From Ciona intestinalis (lineage: Eukaryota > Chordata > Ascidiacea > Phlebobranchia > Cionidae), in contig NC_020174.2 in the NCBI RefSeq assembly GCF_000224145.3, positions 1,905,056 to 1,969,055 of the forward strand: a DNA stretch of 64,000 nucleotides, in the 5' to 3' direction. The notes below the pieces were generated by a model. It ran no database searches. It was given only the letters and a program-made list of their open reading frames with translations, and was not told where the DNA came from. Below, in pieces: positions 35,601-50,600 of this stretch. A program made the translations under genes and the position numbers. How positions within the stretch are numbered: position 1 is the stretch's first letter; each line of letters opens with the position of its first letter.

Positions 35601-38600
35601 TAATATAATAATAAATGTAAATTCTCACCTCTTTTCCCTGCCATATATACATCTCTGCACCAAAGTCAAACACATAAGTATCCAAGCTATTCAATGCTGC
35701 CATGGTCGGTAGTTTGCCCCACGATTCTTTATAGGGGACCAGTTTAGAATCCTACAGTAAAAAAGAAGGGTAAACAAGTAAGTATTTTTTTTATTTTCTG
35801 ATTGAATGTAACTAATGAACGAATGAATGTAACTTGTTTATTCCGGCTAGGCAGAGCAAAAAACTGTGGTTGTAACACGGTTGTTTAGTTTCACAGCTTG
35901 TGCCCGTTTACGAGTTATCATATATCTACCTTTTTCAGTGATTTGTTAACCACTTTGCCACAGATTAAGATTATCACAAAGAAACTAACAAAAATTAGAA
36001 CTGATAATAGAACTTAAACATACTTCAAGTTTGTAAGATTTAATTGCAGCTTCTGCGTTAACTTCGTATAACTCGTCCTCTTGGTCGCCACCATATGGCT
36101 GAAACTCACCACTGGTATAGAAAAATATTTTTAAACAAATTTTCAAATAAAATATTTTAAATATAGTAGCACCCCCATTTTTCGAGCACGGTAGTGGTCA
36201 TATAGATCCTTTTTCGTCGAACAGTTGTTCTTGGCTTTGTTGTTGTTGCTGATAGGGCGATTTTTTTCCACACTTATCCTAATTCTCAATTCTAGCATTT
36301 TCTTTAATCTCTTGATTGAAATCAAATCGTAATATATATTTATAATTTTTAGACTAAATTTTCAAATTTAAAACCGCACAATTAGCGTGTGTGCACCTAA
36401 GCGTGGACGAGTGCCTTTTTCTTATCGTTATCTTTGGTATAAACACCGCGTCTCTCGTTTCTTCGCCTTTTAGTTTACCGCTCGCAATAAATCATTATGC
36501 AGCCGCCATAATATGAATAATATTAACTTCTAAAATTACCTATAATGCTGCGAGATTACGGTTTACGCAAATTCACAAAAACAAACGTTTTTAAGCAACG
36601 ACAAGGTTAACTGGTGTAAGTTTACATGTCAACACATGGTACAGGAGTTGTACAAAGCGTATTCACACATATTCTTTACCAAACTTTCAATCCTTATACG
36701 TCTTAAATTTAATGAGTTAAAATACACCAATTAAACTTTTGATTTGTTTTTGATCGATCTCAGTCGACCATTGTAGTGATAGGGGCAATTAATACTATGC
36801 TAATTAGTTTATACCGTGCTCATGCATTAGATCTGTGTGATCTCTTGTTTATTTAAATAAATAATGTTATTTAGTTGCGAAAATCATCCAACTTCATGGG
36901 CAAAAAAAACATGCTAGTGCCACAATCACATAAATATCATATAAGACATAACATGAAATTTTATCTCTTCGATTGAAATAATAAAGTCATATTAATATAA
37001 AATTGATCAAAAATTAAATGAACAGCAAAATACAAAAAATTTAAAACAAGTTATAAACTTACATTCCACCGATATGAGAGAAAAATTCTTTTGATTTAAA
37101 AGCTGAAGATTTTAATTCATCAATGATTGTAAGTGATGTTGCTTTTGATCCTAGATCACCTTTGTGTATTATGTAATCTGCTATCTCCTGAAAATTCATG
37201 TAAACATTGTCAATCTTTTTTAAGTTTCTGGCACATTAGGATAATTGGTATAATTATATAGCAAACTATAAAAAAAGATATATTTTATACAATTCTAAAA
37301 AAAACTATAAAAAAGTTTATGCTAAAATGTTTAGATAGCATATTTTATAAATGGAATAATATAAAAATACTCTTTTATCATTTGCATTTTGTTACTTTAA
37401 AGCAAATTGGTAATCACCTGAACTTTCACTTTTTCGATTACGTTCGAAAATTCACCAAACCAAGCGTAAAGTTTGGTTGTCATGACGAGAAGAAAAGCAT
37501 CTCCGCTGTTCAGTGAAGCGGCACATGGCTCCACCAATCGTGTTTGAACATGACGCCGACCTTTGACCCTGAATTAGCCAATCGGAAAATAAATTCTGTT
37601 ACTTTTGTTTCCCGGTATATTGTAAGATAGTCCTTTTTAAGTTAATCCAGTATTTAAAATCAAAATTTCTTCGTTTAAAACCAAGAAAAAAGGTGTTTAA
37701 ATGACAAATGAATGAAATTAATTAATCCTTTATATGATAGGGAAACTTTAGGAAATCCAAAATGGGTGTCTTATTTCATACACCTCATGCCAGCATACAG
37801 GTCTTTGTATGATTGGATCAATTATTATGAGTTGTCTTGCACATAGACACACACACCCACAATGGTAGCAGCGTCTAGCCTCGAACCCCTACCCTCTGGT
37901 TTACTTAAATATGGGCACTTTAACTGCTGTACCACGAAATTGGACAAAACTTATATAATTCTATTTATTCAAACCTGAGCAACATCTTATCACTCCAGGG
38001 TTGCAGATCACTTGCTGTAAAAGCTGGCTGAGTTTTTGTACTTTTCAAGTTTACCTGGTGAATAAATTACATTAATTATTAAAGAAGAGAATGTAAATTT
38101 TATTCTCGCAGAATGAGCAACAACAGTTTTTACAAGGTGTTCTGTTTCGTACACCTCATGCATGCTTGTGAGTTACTACAGACTTTGTGGGTGTTTTTTT
38201 TTGAGGTGATTCTTTTCGTTCGTTTTTGTAATGTATGCTGACAATTTGAATAAAACCAAGACCACTAGGCTGAAGCAATTACACAATACACTTACATACA
38301 GTTTATTTCTTTTATTGTAAAAATGGCTCTGTGTTCCATTTAACTCAGTTTGCATTTTGCAGTATAAAAGTATTAACACATTACTTTGAGTTTTATACAT
38401 AAAACATACAAGAATAACGTTTAATATCTCACCTTGCTAAAGTCAGCTTTGTAAGCAAGACCAGCTAACGCAGCTGAAGTAAAATGGTTGCCACGCAAAC
38501 TGGCAAGACGCTGCTGTTCTAGTTTGCTAATATTAGATCTCTGCTCAGTGTAAGATTGCTGGAAAAATTAAATATTACAAATACATTTCATAACTTTTAC

Positions 38601-41600
38601 CACAAAAGACACAAAATTCAATCTTTCCACTATGGCAACTAATTTATTCTTAAACTAAAATGTGCAAATGTCAAAAATAAAAAAGGGGGCCAACGTCAAT
38701 TAACAAATGCACTGTAACCTGACAAAGAGAAAAAAAACTATATATATATAGTTTATTACAATATCCTATAAATATATTGTTACCTTTATATCTTCCCTTG
38801 CAGCTAAAGCTTTTAGTGGATTTCTTGCCGAGCGTTTATTTCGTGCAGTTGGACGTTTTACTCTCGACTTTAATCGACCGATGTCGGATAACTTGGTGTT
38901 TCTCTGTGATTCATAAACAATACATTATGATACTAACTTTGAAATAAGACCTTTTAATGTTATTAATGTTAACCGCTAAGTTAAACAAATACCAATCCTA
39001 ATGAAGTGTCCAAATTGTTTGCCATACAGAAAAAAAATCGACAAAACAAAGTTACAAATGTGGTAACTGGTAAAAGGACATGAGGTGTATGAAGAACACT
39101 TGTGCTATAACTACTGTCATTGCTGCCGCACGAGGATAAATAAATTCATTCATATTCTGAACATGAAATATTTACATCAACTTTAAAAGTCTCCTCAATT
39201 TCCATCCAGGAATCCTGGGTATTTTCTGTTTCTTCGTTCCCATTCTCATGAACTTCTTCTGAGACTCCGTTAGAATGGATGAGAGGAGATGACGAAGAAA
39301 AGAAAGAGTTGAATTCATGGTCGTCCATCATCGGGATTTCTTGAGTTGTTTCTTCCAATTTCTATAAACAATTTTGTTATTTAAAAAAAGGAAGTATTAG
39401 ATAAAAGGTATAAACATTACATAAAAATGAAAGTATTAGATAAAAAACGGAATATTAGGTATAATAAGGGAAATACTATATACCACTGGAAGTATTAGAT
39501 TTAAATTGATAGAACTGGAAATATTAGACAAAAATTGAAAAAATCAGATTAAAAAGTGGAAATAATCGATCATTTTCAGCAGAAATTTACTCTATGACAT
39601 CATTATCACCTTAATAACATCTTCCTCTAATCCTTTCTGTGATAACTTCAAAACTTCGGAAAGTTTGTTCAAACTCGGTTCATCATTCTTGACATCGTCA
39701 ATCGTGATCACCGGCTCGTTGCTCACGGCAACAGGGAGGACTTTCCTCTTCAAAGATGGAGAGGAGGCGATTGGGACACCTGTGCTGCCCTCTAGTGACA
39801 AAAATGTAGTAGGTCAAAATCGTGAGATTAAACAATCGTAAATTTGGCATATGTCTTTGATACAGTAGTGAAGACCAAGTAATTAAAATAATGCAGAAAA
39901 GGTATTATCAACAAAATAATGGCAGCAAAACAGCAGCCGTTAAAACACACAGTATTTGGGAACTATTCAAGTAAAGCTGTCATTTGTTACTCTAAGCTAT
40001 TTAATTAATCAAAAGGTAAACCGAGTAATTGTAAACACATTTTTGACATGTCTTTTTAAACCTTAATTTACTATGACATTACAACTTTGAATGAAAACAC
40101 TTACCACGTTTATGAGCTTTTGCATGAACAGTAAACTGAGTTGCATCATTCTGTTTTCCTGACTTTTCCTTCCATTTTTCGGAGTTTGCGATAATTAAAT
40201 TCAATCGATCGCTTATGTTTGCTTTGCTCGTGGCTGATTCTCGCTGAACTTTCACAGTTGTGTCAGGCTTGGAACTCTAGATAATAAAATAATGACAAGT
40301 GCTGAAATAGTTGTGTTTGAAATTTTTTAAACTGATGGTCACGTTTCACATAAACTTCATAATATAGTGAGTTGAGATCACACACAGTGGCCTACTATGG
40401 GAATGACCAAACATGCTTCACTCCATAGAAAAAGGTGCCAGTTTTGTAGGTTTCATAAAAGGGGCCGTAAAAGTGTTGGAAAACTTATAAGTCGCAACTC
40501 ATATGTTCACACTCATTGTTTAAGTTTCTACCTACCTTCCATTTCTCTTCATTCCCCTGCAGTTTACTCATTCTCTCTCCTAAGCTCTTCACGCTTGAGT
40601 GATTATCCTTCTTCACTCTTCTCTTCCAATCTTCTTCCCGATTCTTCTCAAGAAGTTTTAACCTAAAGAATAAACATTAATTGCTTGTACGGTGCCAATA
40701 GGAGCTTGCATAGTAATCAAATGACACTCAGTACNNNNNNNNNNNNNNNNNNNNNNNNNNNNNNNNNNNNNNNNNNNNNNNNNNTATATAGTAGGGGGGG
40801 GGGGGGAGATGGGACACCTTTAATACATAATATCCAAATAGCCTGATCGTGTTTTAAACAATTAACAACGGTCTGTGGAAGTCGTGAGGATACGGTTTTA
40901 TAATTCATTGAATGTTCATTGTTTACTACCAAATGGAAAGAGAAAACTAAACGAAAAGGTGTCCCATCTTATTCAGGGAATTCTCCATTGGGTACTATAC
41001 CTATATATATATATATTCAGGGAATTTCCCATTGGGTACTATACCTATTTCACTACAGGGCAGTTTTAAAAGGTTTTATTTATTACTTTTCAATATACGT
41101 TTTATTCAGTTCATGGGAGGAGATGGCGCCAATTATTTTTAAAACTTATAAAAACTAAAATATTACAGCTTTACACAACCTATATGCAATTTTATTCAAA
41201 TAGTTATTGTTAACTAGTAAAAGTTTTGTAGTAGACATTTTACGAAACACTGAATATAAAAACTAACTTGGTGTTGTTTTTGCGCAGAGTTGGTTAAAGT
41301 AAGTCAGTCGTTCAGCAAAACTTAAACTTTCTTCCTCGTCTTCTTGTTCTGGTGAGGTTGTTCTACAAGAAAATAAAAAAGAATTTATTTTGTCTCTTCG
41401 GTAACAAAGATCGGAAAAGTTTACAAAACTGAAAAGACGGTTAGCAAAGGTAAACGGCAGTCGTTATAACACGCCAATGGGTAAAGCAGCTTCGGCGTCC
41501 GTTACATGACGGATAGTTCGCCGTCGTGGCAACGTGGTAAGCGCGCTTGTCGCTAGTCCCGAGTTTAATTATCAACCTAACATTAAAAAAATTAAACATC

Positions 41601-44600
41601 TTCACCAAAAAATAACTTAAAAACTTACATGCGTAACTTATAAACGAGCACAAAGGTGTATAAAACAGAACACCTGCGTTACAATGACTGTCGTTGCCCC
41701 GCCACACGAAAATAAATAGGCTACATTATTTTATTCATTCAACACCTATATACTTTCCACTACGATTATAAAAAAAAAATTCCCATATTAATTCATGAAA
41801 TCTAAAACATACACAAAAGTAACCTTATCAACATAAAATAAACTCACATTCTTTGCTTGGTCATTTTACAAAACATACGAAACATAAAATAGTAACCAGT
41901 TTTCAAATTAACAAACGTTTGAATGATAAAGTAACAAATATAAGGTGCTTATGTAGTTTACCACGTACATGAGTTCTTTTTTTCCTTTACAGTTCTTTAA
42001 TTATTTATCTTGAGTTGAACCATACGCAGACAGTATTAATACTTAATGAATTGGCTAAGTAGAAACATATGAACAAACTAAACGATACCTTAAGCCAAAC
42101 AGATAATAAAACATAGATTAGAAAACGCAATCACCGGGCTAGCTAGCTGGTACACTTATATTATATATGTTATAACACAAATAAATTTAGTATTGGTTTT
42201 GTACGAACACACCGGCATAACTTTGTTATATAGTAGGGTGGGGTAAGATGGGACGTGTTTTAATTCTCTTATACGCATTAACTCGTGTGACTTTGTAGTA
42301 AACAAGTAAATTCACGGTACAGTGGTTCGTTAAATACGAATTCCTCAAAGTTTTGCATGATTTAAATTACACCATAACCAGACAGACTGTACTCCCATGC
42401 TCGTTAAAACTGAGCTGCAATTGAAAGAGGAAAATACCCACTGTCGACAAAACGCAATAAAACCACGGGAACTACGCGAGTCACTAGAACACTGCATAAA
42501 ACAAGGATAAACGTTTGCATTATCCAGCTGGTAACAATTTTCCGTTGTCTATTTTGTCTGATTTTAAACTTTTCAATTTAACTTTTATTACAACGCAAAC
42601 CCCAAGATAAATCTTATCATCTCTTCGAATACAGTAACGAGGATCGGGTTAATCAAAAAGCGAAGAGAAAAGTATTAGCAGCAAAACGACAGTCGTTAAA
42701 AACACGCTACAGTAAAATACTTTTCAGTAAAAATGTAAATAATATCGTGGCCGCTAAATCCACATTTTAACTACGCAAACAAAAACACTTTTTCCAAGTC
42801 CTGCAGACATGCACACTGCATTTCACTTCGATTAAAAACTACGCCACAAAATGTCACACAAGTATCGTAAAAGTGGGGATTGACGTAATTAATAACCCTT
42901 GACCAGGGTTAAACTTATCAATCAATATTAAACTACCTTGTTTTCGAGATTAAAACTCCTAATCGCTTATTACTAAGTATTATACGGTTAATCTATTTCA
43001 TAGCGATAGTGCAACAGATACTACAGACCGGACATAAAACCACTTCAGCAGAATTTGTGACCTAAAGAGTATTTGGTCATTTCCCTATTACAACTGTAAC
43101 GTCAAAATACCCTCTACTTCCGCATTATATTGTGTGTTCAAAAGCGCAACTTTCGAAATTGGTTTAAATGAACTTGGTAGGTTTTGGTGGCAGTTTTATG
43201 TTATGGGAAGGCGTCAAACAACTAAGCTTTATATGATTCCTTCTAAATCCCAACTTTAAGCTTTTTTAAAATAGAAAACTACTAATCTATGTTTTTTACA
43301 CTTTCCGGCCTTTTTTTCAAATGCACGTGTTTTAATTATCAAAAAAAACAGTTTTCATTTACCCGTTGTGTTAATCTGGACACAAAACGTCGGTCAATTT
43401 GCCTCACTTGACAATAAGTTGTTCTACTTAGGTTTTTTCTAGCTTGATAAATTCTATATACAATCAATCCATAGCTGGCATCTTGGTTGCTGTTTACACT
43501 AAGGGAGTTTCCTTTTAAGTGACATCAATATTGTTGGTTATACTTTAGTAAATACTTGACCAGCATTAGGAAGTTTGCACTGTCTCTTTACTCTAGTAAA
43601 GGTAAAGTAAACCGACGAAAACTCATACTTGTTTTTCCTCTTTTCGGTAATAATACCCTGCTGCACGGCACTCTCGAAGTACAGTACACTATAATTAAAT
43701 CTATGGTGTAGTTTATTAAGTTACGATATACAACTCGGTCGCACTTAAGCGCACTTCTATAAACAGAAATCTATTTTAAATTTCTTAATTTAACTGAATA
43801 CTTCTTGTACGTATGACACGCCAAATAACACTATAACATATACAAGTTATTTCTTGCCCACTGTAAATTTCCGAACTATAACTTATGTCGTTGTTGTGTA
43901 TAAACAGGCATGACTTACTCGCATAGTTTAAATTTCACATCGCTACGAACATAAACACTACACCAATAAAAATGTCTATGTATATGTTACATGCTAATAC
44001 TCCACAGACATAGATTGCGAATATTTGTCTTAATAAAAACTGAAATTCTATAACGTTTCTTAAAAATATGCGTTTTCAACATTTACTGTTCAAGTTATCG
44101 ATATGCACAAAACACTATTTATTAACTTTCTCTGCTTCGCGTTGAAAATCATTCTACACTTTTTAGTGAAACACAAAAAGACGTCACATTTTTGGCTGAC
44201 ACTCATTTTCTAACGCTTTCCAATTAAATTAACTAAACCAGGACTTGGAATTTATAAAAACAACAAAACGAGGCCTTCTCTTAACCCTTGGAACCCGACC
44301 AGCTTACAACACGATGGTAATTAGCACTATTAAAAAAACGAAAATTTTGAGTAAACACGCAAGGTAGACTATATACTGGCAAAACACGCAGCCAAATCTA
44401 CAGAATTTTGAATAAACCTCAAAATCAACCCAAGAATGATCAGATTTACGGGTAAACCACAAGAGAGGCCAGTTCTGCGAAAAAAATGAAATGCTGACAG
44501 TGCGTAGGCAGTTCCTGGTAGAAGTAATGACGATTGTTACGCATTACTCGATGAAGTGAGACGAGAGTTATTTACCCCAGGTCACAACAGGGAAGGACTT

Positions 44601-47600
44601 AATCGTTGGTGTTACAACTTGATACGCTGTGGGGGGGAATTAAGAGAGAAACAGCATTGATTTAAACGTTAAACCATCATTTTATACGTGTGCATGACGT
44701 CTTGTGAAATTCCGACGCGGATTACTGTTTCACAGAGCGTGCTTGGAGCATAGTATGGTGGGGTAAGATGGGATACCGTAAGCTCCTAAATCCCATATCT
44801 CCCAAACTTGTTTTGAACAAATAATAACGTTTATTTTAATTCTGTAAGTATTCTTTGTTTACTAGTAAATGGGACGAGAAAAGTAAAAAAAAGTGTCTCA
44901 TCTTACCCACCCTACAAAATTTGCTTTACCGCAGCAAATTATCTGTTTATAAAATGTAAGCATGGGAAATACGATTATAGGTTACTTCCGTCATGTGTGA
45001 GACACCGTACAACAACGTAATCGTTAACATCTGTATTGTACGTAATGTGAAACGAGATACACCTGAGATAATTGTCCAACATTTTAACGATCGTTTTGTA
45101 CAGATGAGTGGACGGCTTATGAGCAAGCTATAAATTATTAAGGCCATAATAAAGGGGCAACAACGACGATAGTTTGGGTGGACAGCAGTTTATGTAAACA
45201 CAAAACATTGTATAAGGTCAAGCCCTCATAGAGCTTTTGTTAAATAATAAACACTCGTATCTCCTTAACTAGTTAAGGAAATTCCCACCAAAATACTACT
45301 GTGGTTTTTAACCTAGTTGACCTTTTAAGTCAAATTAAAAAAAACAAACTTTTTTTCGCTTTTATTATTTTTTTTCACATTTTTTTCGCTGTCGTGACCT
45401 GTCTACAAGGTTAATCAGTGAAAGCTAAGTAGTACAACTAAGCCTTTGCTGACACAGAGTTTTAGAAAGTCACAGCCTACTATACTAGGTGCTATAACTG
45501 TTTACTGTCGCTGCGAAAACACACTCAATTACCGACTAACATATGCAGAATTAAATACAACTGTCTGAACTTATGTACAGCATAAGTTGCGCGAGGTGGC
45601 ATCAAAAATTGGACAGTACGCGTTTCATTTTCGAGAAATTCAGCGGAAATTGTGCGTAGGACAAAAAAGACGAACTGAACTGAAATTTATAATCGAACTA
45701 AAATGTTTCTGTACGATAAAATTTTGATCTATTACTAACAGTCTACTGCCTAATGCAAATATGAAGTTTAAGATTCAAGCTATAAGTTGTAGGCCTAAGC
45801 ATGTGTGAAGATAACACCTAACATACTAGAACAACAAATTTCCCTCAAAATCATCAAAAATTTGGTTGAATCATTTTCGAGAAGCCAGTTGTCCAGCGTA
45901 GGCACGCTTTCGTAAATTGCTGGCAAAACATAATAACACAGTCCAAATATTTTCTCAATACTCGCAACGAATTAAGGTAGCCTACAATATTGCATTTGCG
46001 GGTTTAACCAAAAAATGTGCACAAAACTGGTTATTGCGTGTAGCGGTTAACCAAAACACCTGGCGGGACATAAAGTTCACAATATAATTCCTTCTATTTG
46101 CGGAGTGAAACCGCGCATGAAATTTTGAAGCAATTGCCGTTTACACATAACGAAAACTGATTATAAATTATAATTGAAAAATCGAGTTAACACAATCTGA
46201 TCCTATATTTCTTTACACATACCTATCTTACGCATTTTAACACGCTACTAAATCATATTCCAAACCTTGTTTATATTAAACTCAGATATAATCTCATAAA
46301 AACAATCACACTAGATTACTGCAATAAATCTACGTCCATTCACACATATTCATATCAATGCAAAAGAATTTAAACTCAGCTGTTTTGACAGTTTCATAAA
46401 CACAGCGTACAAATCAGTCTAATGCCCGGAAACGGTATTGCTTTCACTGTATAAAGACGAAGCTGTTTTGCGTTTTGAAAATCGCTGCGACTTCGTATTT
46501 AAATAGTCAAGTGTTTGACCTTGAATCGATTGAACACACTTAAAAAGTTCAAGTTGTAGCAACTACATGATTCATCATAACACAGCTTAGTTACTGATCT
46601 CATTTTAAACATATACACCAACGGTCGAAAGCTGAACATAAATTTCATAACATTGAAAATGATACGAGTTATTTGGCCAACTCTGGCCTAATCCCTGGTC
46701 CTATAACGTGCCTGGCTGCAGAACCTCACATATATATAAGTAAGTAAAATCTATTTTAATTAAACTGGTGCAAAACTTAACAAATTTTAAATTTATAGTT
46801 TTATAAAACATTCCATTTTGCCAAAAACCTAATCACGTCCACTTTTTATTTGTTATTGTGACGTAACAACAAACTGTGCCCTACGTATAAAGCGCGCCTT
46901 TTTTAATTTAATTTCCGAACAACCAATCCACAACGGGTAGTCGAAGTTTACTTTATGACGTAATAAAAGCCATTGTTTGAACTGATCTGCAAACACTGTG
47001 ACGTCAAACACAACAACAATTACACCGAAACCAACTAAACTACTGCAATTTTACACATTTTAAATGTAAAGCAAACATTTCTGCAGGATAACTGAAACAC
47101 AGTGCCTTTAAATTTATCATAAATACAAATGCTACTTGCAAAAACCTTATACTGCGATATGTAAATACGCTGGGTACATTATACGTTTGGATACATACAT
47201 ATAGAGACAGTGTTACTGGATCAGTAATATATATCTAGTTTAACTACAGCACTTGTGACAATACAACTGTTATATACACTCCAGTCTGATTAAGTAACCA
47301 CACGCTTGAGTAATTACGCGGTCAGACAACTACGCTTAACAAGGTACGAATTAACAGTGAAGTGGTACACCAGTAGTACATGCAGGTTAAACTAAAAAAC
47401 TCGTATAGGACTGTGGGGTAAGATAGGATACCATTAACACTTATAAAATCTATATTTCCAAATCGTGATTTTAACAATTAACAACATTCTTTTGTAGTCG
47501 CGGGGCTACGGTCATATAATTCTGTAAATATTCTTTGTTTACTACTAAATGGGACGAATAAAGGTAGTAAAAACACGTCCCATTATACCCCACACTACTA

Positions 47601-50600
47601 TATACAATATCTGCCTAAAATATCTGCTTACCGTAATATTAATACTAAGCAGATGCTTTACTCATAGTTTAGATCACACAGCACCTGAGTGATCACTTTT
47701 ACAGCCTATACACGCACCACTGCCCATCAATACTATATCACATTACATTAACAGCTTCAAACACAAAACAAAGATCTTACCTTTCCACCATTTCTTTAGC
47801 AGCGCTGACGTCATCACCAGTAATGGGCTGTGTCATAGAACGTCTTTGCCTTTTCTTTTTAGCTGAGATTTTGTTCTGTGTGGATTTAAAATAAAGTTTA
47901 GTGGCAATACTATAACAACAATGGCTTGTGTAGTAAACTGGTACTGTTTACAACCGTGTACGGTTGTTCGGTTGTAAATACTAATTTAGAAGTATTTATT
48001 GCAGTAAACCTGTATGTTTGATTTGCATGGAGATCTTTTCGGCATTGGTGGCTTCGTTGATGACGTAACAGGAGACTTATCCATCATGACGTCACTGGAA
48101 AAAAATCGCAGTTTAAAAATCAGAAAAAAAAAAATTTTTTTTTTGTTTGAAGTAAAATGTAGGACAAAATAAACCAAAACGTTCATGAGTCACTGGTTGT
48201 AGTTTGACAAGTGAGTTTTAATATTTACGATTAACGTGATTCACTTATATGAATCAGCTGTTCATGAATAACAATCACAATTGCGTTGTGTCTGTTCTTA
48301 CGTAATTTGTTTGATTATTGGAACACTGTTTTACAAATCTTGAGTAAAATTTGGCAATCGTAAACTTATACAGCTAATCAACAATCAGAATTTAAATTAG
48401 ATCTATAGTAGGGTGGGGGAGATGGGTCACCTTTAGCACGCAGTATATAACTATCCTGATCGTGTTATTGGCAATTAACAACGTTCAATGGAAGTCGTAA
48501 GGATACGATTTTATAATTCCTCGAATGTTCTTTGTTTACTACTAAATGCTGAAACGATAAAATAAAATGAGAAAGTGTCCCACCTTTCCCCACTCTCTAT
48601 AACGATTATCTAATAATACTGACAGAAGATTAAAAGGGAACCTAAAACAATACAATACTGGAGTGGAAAAACAGAATATTGCAACGTTATGCCTACATTG
48701 ATACCTAATCACCAAAACGACGACGATACTATATAAGCTAAACTTTCTTTAGTCTTTATAAATTGTGAAAAAAATAACGTTTAAAACACTCTAACACTGG
48801 TAACATGACTTAAACAGTAACTAGGAACTAGGAACTGAAAAATGAACAATCCAGACACTACACGGAGTTTTACTACGAGGAAAACAAATAAAGTTGGTAA
48901 ACAATACAATTAACACAGGAATTACCACCGGGAACATTTGTTCCAAAATGTCTGGTACTTTGTCGTCGTTAAGTAATTGATACAGCGAGTGTTTACATAC
49001 GTGGCGTCTGTACTCTGTTTTAAAGGGTTAAATTTCAACATTATTATGTTATGAGTAGGATAACAAAAGTAGAATGAAGAAATTTGTTAGAAGTTACACT
49101 TCCTAATGTGAAGTTCTATGTCGATGGATCACTAGCGCCACCGTACGGTAACGTCATTACACGATTAATGTTTTATGACGTAACGGAAATTTACAGTATT
49201 ATCTACCAACGAAACAGGCCACGTTTAAAAAGATTTATTCGAAATTATTACACGCGATTTATATAAGTGTATAATTTATCATGTGGTAAGTAGGATTTTT
49301 TTCAACAGACAAATTCCTTTTTTCCCTTTCGCAGTTTACGGTTTATTTAAGTTTGTTCTAATAATTCAATAGTTGCCAATACCACGTATTTTCTACAAAG
49401 TAGTAATCGTAAAACTGATCTTTTTAAATGTATTTTAGGGTACATTCTTTAATGAAATTAAGTTTTTCATTTTTAAAATGGAATCTAATTCTAAGAACAA
49501 AATGTTTTTAAAGATTTGGTAAGTCTTGCATATTAATTAATCTTTGACGTTGTTTCGTTAATTAACGTTCTACATCATGACACTTCATGGTAACAGTGAC
49601 CACATATTAGCACGGTTTATATTCATATACGACAGGTTAGATGTTAGATGTTAAAATGGATTGCAAACAAATTCGTGCAGATTTTAGTTTGAACAAGATT
49701 GCAAGAAAAGTGGAGTTAAAAAAATGAAAAGAATGTTTTAATTTAGGCAAAAATCTGTCTTTCTCTGTCTGACTAATAACCAAAGACTTGCAAACGTTCT
49801 TACATAAAGAGCATGACGCCCGTGATTTTAATTGACATAATGCACAAAGTGACGTCACAATTACATGCATCACAAAGAAATTAAATAAACGCAAATTGCA
49901 CACAATCACTGCATACGGGTGGTATTATTACGTCACACGGGTAATCAAGCGTGGAACAAACGATGACGTAATCAACATGCCGCGAAGAATATAGCAGAGT
50001 GGGGTAAGATGGCTCATATTTTTTATCGTCTTATTTGGTATTAGACAAAAAATATTTACAGAATTATATATTTGCAGCCCTGCGGTTATAAAAAAAACTT
50101 TGCTAATTGTTGAAACTTGATTAGGATTTATGGTACTTAGTTCCCAACGGTATCCCATCTTACCCCACAGTAGTATACTTGTATATTTACTGGCAGGGTG
50201 CAGACTTAATTTAATACATAAATTATAAAAATAATTATTATATACATGTGTGACGTCATGAAATGGCGAGGTCATCAAAAGATGACGTACTCCAGTTACC
50301 ATATCACGGAACAAAAGTGCGGGTCGCAGTTAATTTGCGTGCTTGTGTATTGCCGCTTATAAAACATAATAGGCCTTTGTAAAGTACTATGTACATCGGT
50401 TCGTTAATTTAGGTGCAGGAACCAAAATGTGTAAGCATGAAATCGGGTGAATATTCAAACGTGGATTGCCATGAAAAGAATATTAATACAGTGTTAAGTG
50501 AACTCAACTTGTGCATTGAATACGTGCGGTAAAAACAGCTTTTTGCACTGTAATGACGTCATGTATACGTCACAGTTGCATGAATACGTCATAATTACAT

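Larger units (their letters stand above)
41363..47780 (-). other. 6.4-kb supervillin intron
   Basis: By far the longest intron in the window. It has no supported exon on either strand. It holds SINE 41515-41742, MITE copies at 42230 and 44751 and a near-complete one at 47408. The rest is AT-rich with long stretches lacking any recognised repeat, for example 42310-44750 and 44920-47400. It could carry an alternative promoter or enhancers. Confidence 0.7.
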
